From the NCBI GenBank assembly GCA_034509735.1, contig JACGWO010000010.1, positions 17,869,193-17,933,192 of the forward strand: a DNA stretch of 64,000 nucleotides, in the 5' to 3' direction. The position numbers and the translations under genes are program-made. Below are positions 22,121-33,780 of this stretch, in pieces (position 1 is the first letter of the stretch; every line of letters starts with the position of its first letter). Under the pieces are notes generated by a model that worked only from the letters and a program-made list of their open reading frames with translations, was not told the DNA's origin and ran no database searches. The stretch comes from Sesamum alatum. Its lineage: Eukaryota; Streptophyta; Magnoliopsida; Lamiales; Pedaliaceae.

Positions 22121-23065
22121 AATTATGTATTGATAAAAATTGTGTTGGATGGTTATTTTTTAAAGTACTTTTTGCTTGGAATTGTGTTGGTTGATTTGGT
22201 TAATTTTGAACAACTTCAGAAGATTGTGTTACTTGGAAATATTGCATAGGTTTTTGTTTAATGTATGCTCTGGATGGATAAGTTTTGGTTGAAAATATTG
22301 CACAGGTATTTGGTTTGCATATTCTTAACAAGTTTTTTTAGCACAGGTTTTTTTAACAATTTTTCCGGCTAAAAATATTGCACATATTCGTAACAGTCTT
22401 TTTTTGGGCTGAAAATATTGCACAAGTTCTTAACACCTTTTTTTTTGTTATAAATATTGCACAATTTATATTGAACAGTTTTTTCTTTTCGTTTTCTTAT
22501 TGAATTCTTAAAAAGTTCTTTTTTGCACATTTCATACTATACAAAAACAAAAGGAAAAAAAGAAAAAATTTTATTATTAAAAGTTACAATATGGGTATGT
22601 GATTGAGAGAGAAAAAATGTGCAAAAGGATGAGGAGAAATAAATGAGAAGACATCAGTAATTGTTCTATTAAAGAAATTAATTAAGGGCAAAATATACAT
22701 TTTAAAGGCAAAAAATACAGGACCAGATGCAATTTGGGCGAGTGTGGCGCGTAAGAGGGTAAAATTGCCTCTTATTTAAAAGTTCATGGAGGTAAATTGC
22801 CCTTTTTCACAATTCAGGAATTTTTTTGTTTGCCTTTTATGGGTTTCACAGGGGGGTAAAATGCTATTTACCCGTGATAACTTTATGCACAACCTTTTAA
22901 CACTAATTTTACTAACGATAATTTTCACTAACGGTTCTAACTAAGAAAACGATAAAATTCGTTATTGTGATAACATAATTCTTTTTGTCACTAAATATAC
23001 ATAATTTATGTTAATATTAAAATTGTCACATAAATTTTTTTATCGTTAATCTTCTTTCTGTAGTG

Positions 23066-23560
23066 TAACCCGTTTTGAAACATTAAGGCCATGTTTACCT
23101 TCTCATATTAGGCCTTTTATAGTAGTTAGTAGAGATCAGTCCGACGTCTAGTTAAATTTGCCCCGGCTCGCTACTACATTGTACAACCCAATACTACCGC
23201 CTACTAGGACACCGATTATAATATGTCATGTGGATGCAATATTATTAATTTTTGGGACCTACCCATTCCCTACTAATTTCTCCAATCTCCTTGGCCGCTT
23301 TTTTCACTCTCAAGGTTATTATTTTACCCACCCTTGTACCTAAAATTTCACCTGATCATAAATCGACTGACACAAGGTACGTGGAATTTTTAAATGCACA
23401 TCTTCCATATTTTAACTCACCTCCATTCCGGCGAGACCCTGGAGTGGATTTCTCACGCTTCATCCCTTTTAACATATTCTGAGTTTGAGAAATTCTTGGT
23501 TTTTTGCTAGTTTATTTGGTGGAGCAAGAACAAGCTTTATATAGAAAATATCTCTACAAC
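23066..23560. other. Intergenic DNA with a possible MITE end
   Basis: GGCCATGTTTACC at about 23088 resembles the end of the 19047 MITE, but no matching second end is seen. No coding content is recognised. Confidence 0.4.
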
Positions 23561-23950
23561 TGATAAAGATCGCAATTGCAATTCCTATTCGAGCTAGGAT
23601 GGCTCCAGAAAAATTAGGAAGAAAGATAGGATTTTTTTGTTGGCATAAAACTGACTGCCGTTTTCTATTACTTTCCAAATTTAAATACATGTACTGTTAT
23701 TGGATGGATCCCTGCCAAGTGTGTCCATCTCCAAATAGATTATAAAATTGCCCTAACCGACTGGGCTTGTAATTCAAAGACATTAACTAAATGTAATCCA
23801 AAAGCTTAACAGCCTCGTCTTTTGTCTGCCTAAATTTTCGCATTGTTTGGGCCACTCAGCTCGGCCCTATGGTCTGGGTTTCCTCCAGATGCATCCTACT
23901 ACCCCAAGCTTAACTCCCCAGTGGACTCAGCCTGGCCCAAAAGTGTATCA
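23561..23950 (-). repeat. Gypsy LTR (its 3' LTR), 390 bp
   Basis: TGATAAAGATCGC to GTGTATCA on the plus strand. It aligns end to end with 39529-39918, with scattered substitutions. Confidence 0.92.
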
Positions 23951-24435
23951 ATGCCCGACCTATCTAAATCAACCTTGTCCGCAAGGTTGAAGTCAAGGAA
24001 CTGGGTTTTGAAATCTGCGATTGCAACCCACGAGGAGTCACTCGCTTCTTGGCCTTCCTAGTGCACTAACAGCTGTGTGTGAATCGGCACCAGAGTGGCA
24101 CGTCGCCCAATAATGCGCAGAGGTTGTCGGCCAGAAGCACCCCCCAAGATCTCCGACTGAAGAGCAGCGCAATCGGCCGAAATTGGCCCATGGTATGGTT
24201 TCAACAGTGAGATGTGGAAAACAGGGTGCACCTTGGCTCCGGCCGAGAGTTCCAATATATATGCTACTTTTCCGATGCAACGCACGATTCGGAAGGGTCC
24301 GTAAAAACATCGGCTCAATTTCTGTGAGGAGCGGCGATGGACCATTTGCTGCCGATATGGTTGGAGACGCAAGAGAACCCAGTCTCCTTCGGCCACATCG
24401 CAGGCTTGGCGGTGTTTGTCAGCCTGCGATTTCAT
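23951..24435 (-). pseudogene. Gypsy integrase C-terminus with chromodomain
   Basis: The frame reads VAEGDWVLLRLQPYRQQ, YGPFRIVRCIGKVAYILEL and KVHPVFHISLLKPYHGP, the GPY/F-type integrase C-terminus. A chromodomain-like tail follows (RIIGRRA, QLLVH, stop, EGQEASDSSWV, FKTQFLDF). The stop replaces the conserved tryptophan of the W.G.. motif (TGG to TAG at about 24058). Chromodomains steer integration to particular chromatin. Confidence 0.85.
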
Positions 24436-25257
24436 ACGCTGGCGTGCCGCGCAAGGTGATACCGAGCGGTTTCCAAAATCTCCCGCTTGGTACGCAATGG
24501 TCCTCCACAGTGGCTACCTGGGCCTCTCGCCGGACGAAGTCAACGATGGCTGGAGGTGGTTGACCATACAGAGCTTGGAACGGGGACATCCCAATGGCCG
24601 AGTGGAAGCTCGAATTGTACCAAAATTCTGCAAGGTGCAGAAAGCGGAACAGCGGTGGGGGTTTTCGCTGACGAAACACCAGAGGAAAGTTTCGAGGACC
24701 CTATTCAACACCTCCGTTTGTCCATCAATCTAAGGGTGGTAAACGCTACTATAGGTCAACATCGTTCCACTCAGCCTGAACAACTCGCGCCAGAATTGAC
24801 TGAGGAATATTTTGTCTCTGTCGCTCACAAATGTCCTTGGCATTCCATGTAGGCGGTAAATTTCTTCAGCAAACACAGAGGCCAATGAGACTGCTGTAAA
24901 CTTAGGAGGGAGCCCGATGAAGTGGGCATACTTCGAAAGCCGATTAACGAGAACCCAAATAACGGTCTCTCCTCCTAACGATGGTAAGTGGGTTATGAAG
25001 TCCATACTAATATCCTCCCAAACCCGTCGGGGCACGGGTAAGGGCTGAAGAGTTCCCAATGGTTTTTTGCGTTGAGTACTTGTTGTTTTGATAGGTTCCA
25101 CAGCTTCGGATGAGGTCTTAACGTCCGAGCTCATTTTCGAGCAGTAAAAAGAGGGGGCGAGCCGAGCCAGGGTAGCCCTAACACCTGAATGACCCCCAAT
25201 CGTAGACGAATGGAACTCCCCAAGCAGTTGCCGGCGCAATCCATCATGATCTGACAC
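24419..25257 (-). pseudogene. Gypsy integrase core
   Basis: Frame 25257-24730 reads EFHSSTIGGHSGVRATL (zinc-binding histidines), WEDISMDFITHLP and FVSDRDKIFLSQFWRELF (first two catalytic aspartates) and SSVYHP. The CxxC of the zinc finger lies in another frame (RSCGTYQNNKYSTQ), so a frameshift separates HH from the core. Frame 24679-24419 continues LAEFWYNSSFHSAIGMSPFQ and ALYGQPPP. Confidence 0.92.
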
Positions 25258-25388
25258 AAATATATGGTCCTTAAGGAGAATCAGCCCTTGGGCTTCGGAG
25301 AATTGAAGGGAGCCCTGCGGATTGCCCTGCAGTCGTGAAATGAGTTGCTGACCATCAAGGTGGGACCGCTAGAATTCCCGAAGGCGGT

Positions 25389-25823
25389 CTAAGACATCCA
25401 GGGTGGTCGATGAAACTGCAACCATTGAGTGTAGGGCGAGGACTGGGTGTTGCGAAAGGGCGTCCGCCACCGCGTTGTCCCTGCTGGAGTGTAGTGGATA
25501 TCAAAATCATACCCCAGTAACTTGGTAAGCCACTTTTGTTGAGCTGGCGTTTGTATAGTCTGAGTAAAAAGGCCCCTTAAGCTTTGTTGATCGGTAAAAT
25601 TGTGAAATTTCCTCCCTAGCAGGTATTTTCGCAATTTACGGACGGCTTTCGAAATGGCGAACATCTCCATTTCATATGCGAATGATGCTTGCAGCCGAGG
25701 CCCCAGTTTCTTACTAAAGAACGCAATAGGACGTTTGTTTTGAGATAAGACCGCCCCAACGACCACTTGAGATGCGTCTGTCGTGACATCAAACGATTGG
25801 GCAAAATCTAGGAGGCACAACAC
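25389..25823 (-). pseudogene. Gypsy RNase H
   Basis: The frame reads FDVTTDASQVVVGAVLSQNK, RPIAFFSKKL, YEMEMFAISKAV and FTDQQSLRGLFTQ, the standard Ty3/gypsy RNase H motifs. FTDQQSL has Q in place of the usual H. It follows the RT after a frameshift; RNase H removes the RNA template during cDNA synthesis. Confidence 0.93.
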
Positions 25824-25854
25824 TGGAAGCTATAGCATGGCCGACTTCAGGGCC

Positions 25855-26600
25855 TCAAAGGCAGTGGCGGCGGCTGGGGTCCACTGAAAATCCTGACGTT
25901 TGAGTAGGTCCATTAGGGGGCTCGCTATGGCGGCTTAATGGCGCACAAAACGTCGGTAGTACCCTGTCAGCCCCAAAAAGGCCCGTAAGGCTGTGAGTGA
26001 CAACGGCGGGGCCAGTCCTTAATGGCTCTGATCTTGGATGGTCGGCGGCCACGCCGTCTGCCGAAATGATGTGACCTAAATAATCCACCGAAGGTGAGCC
26101 AAAAGTGCATTTACTGAACTTGACAAAAGAAGGACTTGTCCAACAGTAATTGCAACAACTGTTCAAGGTGAGTTAAGTGCAGGGTCCAAGATAAGCTATA
26201 GATAAGAATATCATAAAAAAAAAAACCAACACAAATCGACGGAGCAAGGGCCGAAACAGATCATTCATGGCCGCCTGAAATGTCGATGGGGAATTTGTGA
26301 GGCCGAAGGGCATCACAAGGAACTCAAAATGTCCATCGACTATACGGAAGGCCATCTTGTGGGTGTCCTCCTACGGCACACGAATTTGGTGGTATCCAGC
26401 TCGGAGGTCCAGTTTGGTGAACACCGAAGCACCATGTAATTCGTCTACAATTCGTCCATCATGGGAATTGGGAACCTGTCACGAACAGTCACAGCATTAA
26501 GCCCCCGTAATCAACACAGAAATGCCATGTCCCATCTTTCTTTTTAGCCAGTAAAACCGGTGAGGAGAACGAGCTTGTATTAGGTTGTATGATCCCTTCT
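25855..26600 (-). pseudogene. Gypsy reverse transcriptase, degenerate
   Basis: The minus strand reads [16 protein letters not shown] (26378-26431), then [20 protein letters not shown] in frame 26355-26173. The palm box reads FFYDILIYS across a T-run frameshift at about 26215-26225, so the first aspartate of FFDD appears replaced by tyrosine. FVKFSKCTFGSPSVDYLGHI follows in frame 26166-25855. Both the frameshifts and the palm change argue against activity. Confidence 0.9.
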
Positions 26601-26684
26601 TGTAACATTTCTTGTATCAATGTGGCCATTGACTTCTTTTTGAAAGTGGGGGTACCGATATGGCTTTATATTGATGGGTGTTTG

Positions 26685-27929
26685 TTATTGCAGGAGGTGT
26701 ATGTGGCTGCTCTGGATTTCTCGGGGAGGCAGGCCTCGTGGCACGGTAAAAACAACTTGATATTTGAGAATGATGGGCTGTATGTCTGGAGGGATTGTGG
26801 TAATGGAGAATGGCTCGTCCGGAGTTTGGGCTGGGTGTATAGATAGTAGGCAGAATGAGTGTATGGATGCGGTGGAAATAAATCGGCGAATTTGAGACAT
26901 GGAAGCTATTTGAGGGGTGGCTGGGGTTATCCCGGATAAGGTGACGAGCTGGTTGTTGTAGTAGAAATGCATCAATGGGATCGAGAAATCCGACAGAAAC
27001 GGACCGAGAGTGCTGAGCCATTGGACGGCTAATACGATGTCGGCTCCGTAAATGGGCAACACATAGAGGGACACCCTGAACGGGTGGGAATTGATATGGA
27101 GAGGGACGTCCCGACAGATGCCAGCACAGTGTAAGTTCACCCCATTACCCACCACGACCGAAAAAAGGGGCAGCGGCGTGACAGAGAGGCCGAGGAAGGC
27201 GGCTACTCGTGGCTACACAATGTTATGGGAGCTCCCTGAGTCAACCAAAATAGAAACGGAATGTTCAAAGACCGATCCCCGAAGACACAGCGTACGGAGG
27301 GAGCATGAGCCCGAAAGAGCGTCACTAGAAAGATGGAATAGCACGTGGTCCAGCGCCGCAATGGGCGGTAAAAAACGAGGCGGCGGGGGAGGTGCCGAGG
27401 CCGGATTAGCGCCATCATCCAATAGGGGATCCGGGTCGTCCGGCGGCTCTGAATCCGTGGCCAATAATAGTAAAAATTGTTTGGCTTGACAAATATGCCC
27501 TGGTCCAAATTTATCATCACAGTTAAAGCATAGGTCTTGGGCTCGATCGGACTGAATTTCAGCCGGTGAGAGCCGGCGAATGGGTAAGGGAGCTTTGGAT
27601 GGTGGGGCTGGTAACAGAGGTGGGAGGCGCGCTGCAGGTGGGGCGGCCGCCGGCCGAGAGGAGCGGGCAGCCTGGAATTTGGCATCCAACAGTTTGGCCA
27701 AACCCACTGCCTGGCCAATAGTATCAGGCCGCAGAATGGCCATTTGGCGCTGTATATCCGCGTGGAGGCCGAAAAAATAAAGCAGTTGAGATAGGCCTCT
27801 GAAGGTATGCCGACAACCTTATTGCAGAGCCGCTCAAAGTTCGCCAGATATACAAAAAATGAACCAAGCTGCTGCAGCTTGAACAACGTAGCCTGGTGGT
27901 TGTCAAAGCTCGATGGATCGAATCGAATC
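26685..27929 (-). pseudogene. Gypsy Gag C-terminus and aspartic protease
   Basis: Frame 27743-27213 carries QAVGLAKLLDAKF, the zinc knuckle CFNCDDKFGPGHIC and the protease start VSILVDSGSSHNI with the DSG active site. Frame 27155-26685 continues the protease (VLPIYGADIVLAVQWLSTLG). The upstream edge is cut by copia element A at 27930; the N-terminal half of Gag is at 39024-39513. Before the insertion the two were one gene. Confidence 0.9.
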
Positions 27930-28840
27930 TGTTAGAATAGGTGACCAGAAAGTCAATTAGATTGGCTGTTATGGGAACTGTTCTTCGATCTTTATACTGA
28001 TGGATAAAGTAAGTATTCATTATTGACAAAATGTGTTTGTTGTACTTACTACTTTACATTAAATGGCGTTTCAATATCACAACAAATGTCCATAGACTGA
28101 TTGGTTAAACCTATTAAGTTGAGCTGGGCATAGGTTGGCGGCTATGAAACCAACTCCTTGAGGGTCTGTTTGAAACGTTCCAAGTCGAGGACCTCGAGAC
28201 TGGGCCTCGAGTGCCCTATAGAGACTTGCATAAGTATTGCATTCACTGGGTGAGTATCGAGTTTCATCGGTGCCAGACGTAGGTCGTGTATGCAATTTTA
28301 GTGGGTTAGTTGGCAAGGTAGTCGACTGACTGAACTGACGCGCGGGAATCATCATATGGAAGCCTTGGAGGCTTGGTCGGTATGACTAGAATTCCCAGTT
28401 CCGATAGTACGGGATTAGTCCTCGGACTTGAGGAATCATGACAGTCGCATGCATATGAAGGTTGTATCTTGGATCTGGCGAGAGGTGACCGTGTCTTTGA
28501 TATGGTCATTATAAGCCTTGTCCAGTGCAGTCGGAGTATGTAGTGAGGATGGTGGATTCCAAGAGAGAATTTGTCCCCTGTCAGTATTTGACAGCTATGT
28601 CTCCTATGCGCTCTGAGATGGTTTCGACTCATTAAGTCTACGGCCGTAGTTGATTGGTCGAGTAGGGAATGGTTCCCTAGGTCGATCAATAGAGTAAACG
28701 CGTCTCGAGTTTGTAGCATAGTTGCCTAGTCCAGGATGGGAACCGACTCCCAATTCCATGCCCTAGACTAAGGCCGGGAGATGGTCGAGGAACGAGTGTA
28801 CCTGTATGGAATTCGGAGCCTAAATGTTCACGCAAACATT

Positions 28841-28890
28841 CACCTAGTCTCTATTGCCATGGACCGTTGCTAGACGGCCTGGTAACGGGC
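28841..28890 (+). promoter_or_regulatory. Conserved LTR core, copy in element A 5' LTR
   Basis: CACCTAGTCTCTATTGCCAT followed by GGACCGTTGCTAGACGG and TAACGGGC. It recurs at 35775-35829, 37583-37635, 50187-50244 (complement), 57019-57073 (complement) and 63505-63560 (complement). Function is unknown; conservation stands out from the surrounding LTR. Confidence 0.5.
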
Positions 28891-29723
28891 ATTTCTGATT
28901 AATGGTTAATCAGAAATAATTAATTAAATTGGATTTAGTTAATCAATTGTGTTGGACACAAGCCCAAGTTTAGCTGAGGGTGAACTTAAAGAATCACACA
29001 CAAATCACTATGGAAGTGTGGAATTAATTCTGGAAGAAGTCAATTAATTTAATTGATAAATTAATTCAAGGAGAATATAAATGATTTGATCATTTATTGA
29101 AAAAATCCATTGGATGGATGGCCCAAGAATTAATTAATTGGATTAATTAATTTTGGGCTTAATACCTTTAAATTAATTGGCTTAATTTATTGGGTTTCGT
29201 TTAATTAATTGATTGGATCAATTAATTAGTGTTTGAGCTTATGTTTATTTAATTGGATTAAATAAACTTTTGAATTTCAATAAGGTTTAAAATTAATTGG
29301 ATTAATTTAAAACCCATGGATCACTTGATTTAATTTGATTAAATCAAGACCGGTCAAAACCGGTCCATGACTTAAAACCAAAGCTCAAAGGTTTGATGCA
29401 CGTTTAAGAAGAGTTGAAAGTCCTCCATGTAAGCAATGATGTGGCTCCATCTAAGCAATGATATGGCTAGCCATGATAACAGTAGATGTAGATTTGCTTC
29501 CATTGCTATGGTGTGGACAAATTAGAGGGGTTCTAATTTGAATTCTAAGGTGAACGGAAAAGGAACGAAAAGAGAATCAAAGCTTGTTGCCGTTTTACAT
29601 GTGAAACGAAAAAGGTATGTTCCGATTTTAATTATTGTACTTTTTCATTTTCTCCTCTAGCCACATGTTCAAGCATAATTTTCTTTATTTTTTATGCTTT
29701 TGAATACACTGAATGCCCGGGAA

Positions 29724-29746
29724 TTCAAAGGGAACACCCCTTTGAA
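29724..29746 (+). other. LTR hairpin, element A 5' LTR
   Basis: TTCAAAGGG and CCCTTTGAA pair around the loop AACAC, 9 perfect pairs, 63 bases before the LTR end. Equivalent hairpins are at 38932-38954, 38553-38573 and 62645-62665. Confidence 0.75.
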
Positions 29747-29810
29747 ATCGTTTTTAATTTTATTTATTTTACGCTTCCGCCGCGTTCCCGAACCGTATCG
29801 ATTCTTTCAG

Positions 29811-29822
29811 TGGTATCAGAGC
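29811..29822 (+). other. Primer binding site of element A (initiator tRNA-Met)
   Basis: TGGTATCAGAGC one base after the LTR. Confidence 0.95.
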
Positions 29823-30064
29823 CCGGTTCGGTGTTGTGGCTTTAAGAATATCATGTTTTTATGTGATGAGCATGTTGAACATGTTTAATTTGCTTTTGGA
29901 AAGAATGTTTTATGGTTTTAAGCATGATTATGTGTTTAAAAAAATTTGTGTTAATTTTGCTTTTAATTATGGATATCCATGCATTTTTGAAAATTGAATT
30001 TTCTGTAAATGCATGTTTTTAGTTTCAGTTTTAATGCAGATATTTAAAAAAAAAATTGGGTTGA

Positions 30065-30190
30065 AAAAAAAAAACCGGTGCAGCCGGCAGCTGCTGCCGG
30101 CCGCACAGTGCCAGTGCTTGCACAGGCGCGCGCGCGTGCTGGCGCTGGCCGGCAGCGCGCGGCTGGCAGTGCTGCCGGCCGGCCGGTTTT
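30065..30190 (+). other. GC-rich palindromic block in the leader of element A
   Basis: About 125 bases of almost pure GC (GCCGGC, GCGCGCGCG, GGCCGGCCGG runs) with outer complementary ends AAAACCGG and CCGGTTTT, in an otherwise AT-rich leader. Frames on both strands are open through it but are composition artefacts. Element C has a GC-rich block in the same place. Confidence 0.7.
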
Positions 30191-31729
30191 GAAAAGCCTG
30201 GGCCGTTTTTGCTATTTTTACCCAGAAAATTGGATTTTCCACATTTTTGCATATTTTATGAAATGATTATATTTTGGCTAATTTTAATTTTAGTTAAATT
30301 GGATTTTTCTAAAATTAAATTGTGCCTTAGATTAATTTGAAAATGGTTTCCAAATAAAAATATTTTTTGGTACATTGGATGTATGATACTTGATATCCAT
30401 TTTTAATTGCATGATTAATGTATATTTTTCTTCATATAATTATGTTGTTGTTGATGATATTGGATATTGTTTTAATAAATGCATTGGATGTATTTATTTG
30501 TTGGGCATGTTTATATTTGATATAAATGTGTATTAATTGTTTCTTGGATAAACAATGGGGATGATCACAAAGCCCATGGCCCTTATGTATGGCTTAATTT
30601 TTGTTGGGTGAGGCTTGCATGCCTCTTTGTTTTATTATTCTCACTCTCTCTCTCGTTTTTAGCTTTGAAATAATAAGGCTTGCTTTCTCCCTCCTTTTGT
30701 ACTCCCCCCAACTTCTGATTGGGGTTTCTTATTTAAGTTGTAATGAGTGCAGTTAGGAGTGAGGTTTTATTTATTTTGTAATAAATTGTAAGGAAGCACT
30801 TCCATGGCGATGGAGGCCCAAGAAGAGGCCAGTTGGACGGAGCCCATGATGGAGAGTCCAAAAGAATGAAGAGGTGTTACAAGGCCCATTAGAATGATAA
30901 TGGGTTATAATTTTGTAATAGTGTAGGGCACCCTAGATTGACCATAGATCCACTGCGGGCTCAGTGGATCACATAGGTTTGGGCTTGTGATCATCCAACA
31001 GGGGCGTGCTAGGCTTATTTTTTGCATGTGGTGTATGTTTTAATATTTGATGTATGATGTGTTTGGAATGCATCTCTTTATATTCGATGTTAGAACTCAA
31101 GCATGCAAAACTTTCTTAATGATGAGGTCTCGGTCACTAATAAACTTAACTCTCACTTGGATGGTCCAAGTAAATATTAGGCCCATTAATGTATTAAAAG
31201 TCAAATGGTTTGATTTAAATCCAAGCCTTCCATCCATAGCAATGTAGTGAGGAAACTACTTTCACCCATCCGTGGTCTCACGAGTCGTGGCACGTTTGGA
31301 ATGGAAGAAAGCTGTGCTATTGTTATGAACAAAGGAATATGCTCCTATTTCCCTGTCTCACGAGTCGTGGGGGGCGATAGTTGAGATATTCATTTGGTTG
31401 ATGAGTCGGGCCTAACGCTGAGTAACATGATTTGCTTGGAGTCCTCGAGATCATGTGAAGAGGCGAGGCAAAATAACTTGGGGATCTCATTGGATGAGAA
31501 TGGTATAGGTTACCTCCCACATAGCTTTTTCTGTGTGAATTGTAAAAAGGGGGCATGGACAATTGCATTTGTGGACCTCAAGCCCACTAGGAAATGGTTT
31601 CCCGAAACCCTATTTGAGAGTGATGGGCTTTCACAGAAATAGTGGGAGGGGTTAATGACTAAAGACCAAGTCTTAACTTGAACATAATATTATTATAATC
31701 TACTTAATGTTTTTCTGTTTACATTTTGA
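30191..31729 (+). other. Remainder of the leader of element A
   Basis: 1.5 kb of AT-rich to mixed sequence between the GC block and gag. Frames here (for example 31394-31642) show no motif. TCTCACGAGTCGTGG occurs twice (about 31268 and 31356). Confidence 0.5.
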
Positions 31730-32570
31730 ATGTATATGTCTAAGAATCCACTAACACCTATACTAGAGGCTAATATGTTTAATGGAACAAACTACAACGA
31801 CTGGCTGCGAAATCTTAAGATAGTCTTAGATCTCGAGAACCAAACTTACATTCTGAATAAGAATCTTCCTCAGGCCTTGCCGGATGGGTTAATGTCTCAA
31901 GAACACTTGGCGTTCGAGAATATGCATGTTGACCACCGGCAGGTCTGCAACATCGTACTGGCCTCGATGACTAACGAGATCCAGAAGCAGTACAATAGGC
32001 TAGATGATGTTGGCTCGATTATGCTTCATTTGCAAGATATCTATGTGGTCTCGGACCGGCAAGTGAGATACGCTGCAATGAAGACATTCATCGGAGCTAA
32101 GATGACAAAAGGGTCATCTGTACAAGAGCATGGTGTGATGATGCTATCCCTTGTGGAGAAGCTCAAAGACCTCCAAGCTAATCTTGAAAAATAAACGTAC
32201 ATCGACATGATCCTTCAGTCTCTTTCTACCTCCTTCGACTAATTTATTGTCGACTTGATGAGTATGTTGGTTCGATACGAGGCAACGATTGAAAAATCTT
32301 CGCCGGCGGGTACTAGTGGGAGATGTTTCGACCTTAAAGGCAAAAGGCAAGGGCGCCAGACGCTGGAAGAGAAGAAAGCTAAGACAACATTAGCCGCTGC
32401 AAGCACTTGGGGTGATACTGTTACACCGTTGGGCGGAGGTAAAGGAAAGAGGAAGGGGGTTCGGCAGTCAAAGTCATAGATTCCAAATGATGTGTGCATT
32501 AACTGCCGCGAAAAATGGACATTGGAAGAGAGAGTGTCCCAAGCTCCTCTCCAATGAAGGTACATTTGAA
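31730..32570 (+). pseudogene. Copia Gag of element A
   Basis: The frame starts MYMSKNPLTPILEANMFNG and reads NYNDWLRNLKIVLDLENQTY, MTNEIQKQYNRLDD and GVMMLSLVEKLKDLQANLEK, the UBN2/retrotran-gag type N-terminus of copia Gag. A stop (TAA) follows at 32192. The chain then resumes with YIDMILQSL, YEATIEKSSPAG and a lysine-rich stretch, and the zinc knuckle is split between frames (CINCREK in one, GHWKRECPKLLSN in another). This is the best preserved protein of the element, yet it is interrupted at least three times. Confidence 0.9.
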
Positions 32571-33780
32571 TTGAGTACCAACATGATTATTGTTCTACTC
32601 TTTGGTATTGGATACCAGTTAATCATAATCTGTGAATGGTTTACAGATGGTTATGAGTAGAAAGCCTAGACAGGTCCTAAGGCTTAGCGATGGCAGGGCC
32701 ATTGCTGCAAAGACTAGGGACTAGTTAGGCTTAGCATAGCAGCGATCATGTTAGGATAGAGTTTGAAAGGAAATATGTAACCTGGCATGATCGAAGTATG
32801 TTTTTATGTACTGTTGGATAGTTTTTAATTACATACGTTTGATCAATAAAATTGCTTTATTTGACAAAGAATGACTATTCTTGTCTGCTAGGTGGGATAC
32901 ATAATTATCCTTAAATATTATCCCATAATTGAATTATTAGTACTCAAATCAAATGTTTAAAATGGATAATCAAGATAAACTTACGAATTTGACATCCATA
33001 AGCTAGGATGATTTTTCCTTTAGTTAAGGACAAGGAAGTTGGAACATTCAAATACTCTAGATAGACAATTTGAGTCGACTAGCTTACAAGTCCTCTCTGA
33101 GATGGAAAGACTGTAAGGCTTCTTTGTTGGACAAAGTGGGCTTGCCAAAAGTCTATCAAATTAGATCCATTTAGATATTCGTAGGTTACTGAGTACACAA
33201 CACCAGAAGAGGGTTCACAAGTCTAAGGACCTTGGATAGGTTTGGGGAATTAGAGTTAGAGTGGTGAACCAAACTGATTGCAAAGTTAAACCTCTCGATT
33301 AGATCGAAGGGCGTGTATTCAGTACGAGTTCTTGAATATCCAGATGAGAATGGAATTCTCACTCAGTGGAATTCTTCCTGTAAGGGCCACGGTTGAACGG
33401 TCTCTGATAAGGGAGAAATCGAACCTTGTTAGACTTGGTTCGATCGGGGTTTCACTGGATTACCTTAAACCATCTAGACATGGGCTTGAAAGGTTGCCAA
33501 GTTGAGAAACATGGCATTTTCTAATGGTCATGATCTAGTTTCCATATAGGACATGGTTTGGCAAGCCTGCATCCTACAAAGTTCTTGAGTACATGGGATG
33601 GTCCCAACATACGTTAAGGGACTAGTGGAGACAAATTAGACTAGGTGTCTGATTTGTGCAGGTTTAATGCAGAATAATGCAAACATCATTCGTAATTATG
33701 TTATTCCACTGACTATATTCCAGTCCTCCTAAGGATAACCAGAATACCTTAGTTACTTGAGAGGTATAGATTTCTGGGCT
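32571..33780 (+). pseudogene. Protease-integrase remnants of element A, heavily decayed
   Basis: Only short motifs survive in shifting frames: QMVMSRKPRQVLRLSDGR near 32650 (after the protease), VRVLEYPDENGILTQWNSS near 33325 (integrase, equivalent to the EYL..NGIL.Q.TPPGTP stretch), LDLVRSGFHWITL near 33440, and GDKLD.VSDLCRF near 33640. The order is that of copia Pol. No catalytic triad can be read. The spacing is shorter than a full Pol, so deletions have occurred. Confidence 0.7.

Larger units (their letters stand above)
19628..22873 (+). mobile_element. Mutator-like (MULE) deletion derivative, 3246 bp
   Basis: Terminal inverted repeats of about 105 bp (19628-19730 and 22767-22873), beginning GGGTTAATAGCATTTTACCC, are flanked by a perfect 9-bp duplication GTGATAACT (19619-19627 and 22874-22882), the Mutator signature. 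Inside are the N- and C-terminal ends of a MuDR-type transposase, but the central DDE and SWIM region is gone. It could only move if transposase is supplied in trans. Confidence 0.93.
18629..23065. mobile_element. CACTACAAG-ended transposon remnant, split by later insertions
   Basis: The left end reads ACTACAAGAAAAATG and the right end TTCTTTCTGTAGTG, inverted copies of the CACTACAAGAAA terminus seen in plant CACTA-type elements. The outer parts (18629-19046, 22883-23065) are full of GTGACAA / TTGTCACTA subterminal motifs. Flanks TTA and TAA are close to a 3-bp duplication. A MITE and a Mutator-like element sit inside; without them the element would be roughly 650 bp and non-coding. Class assignment is an inference from the termini. 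Confidence 0.6.
27930..29809 (+). repeat. 5' LTR of element A, 1880 bp
   Basis: It matches the 3' LTR but lacks about 290 bp present there (equivalent to about 36400-36690). It contains the conserved core (28841-28890), an AT-rich tract of ATTAATTGG-type repeats (29035-29345) and a hairpin (29724-29746). Confidence 0.93.

Noticed and set aside
24183..24852. Several plus-strand frames over 100 codons
   Set aside because: Antisense shadows of the gypsy integrase on the minus strand.
30031..30266. Alanine/arginine-rich frames on both strands
   Set aside because: They arise from the GC-rich palindrome; open on both strands at once, no start context or homology.
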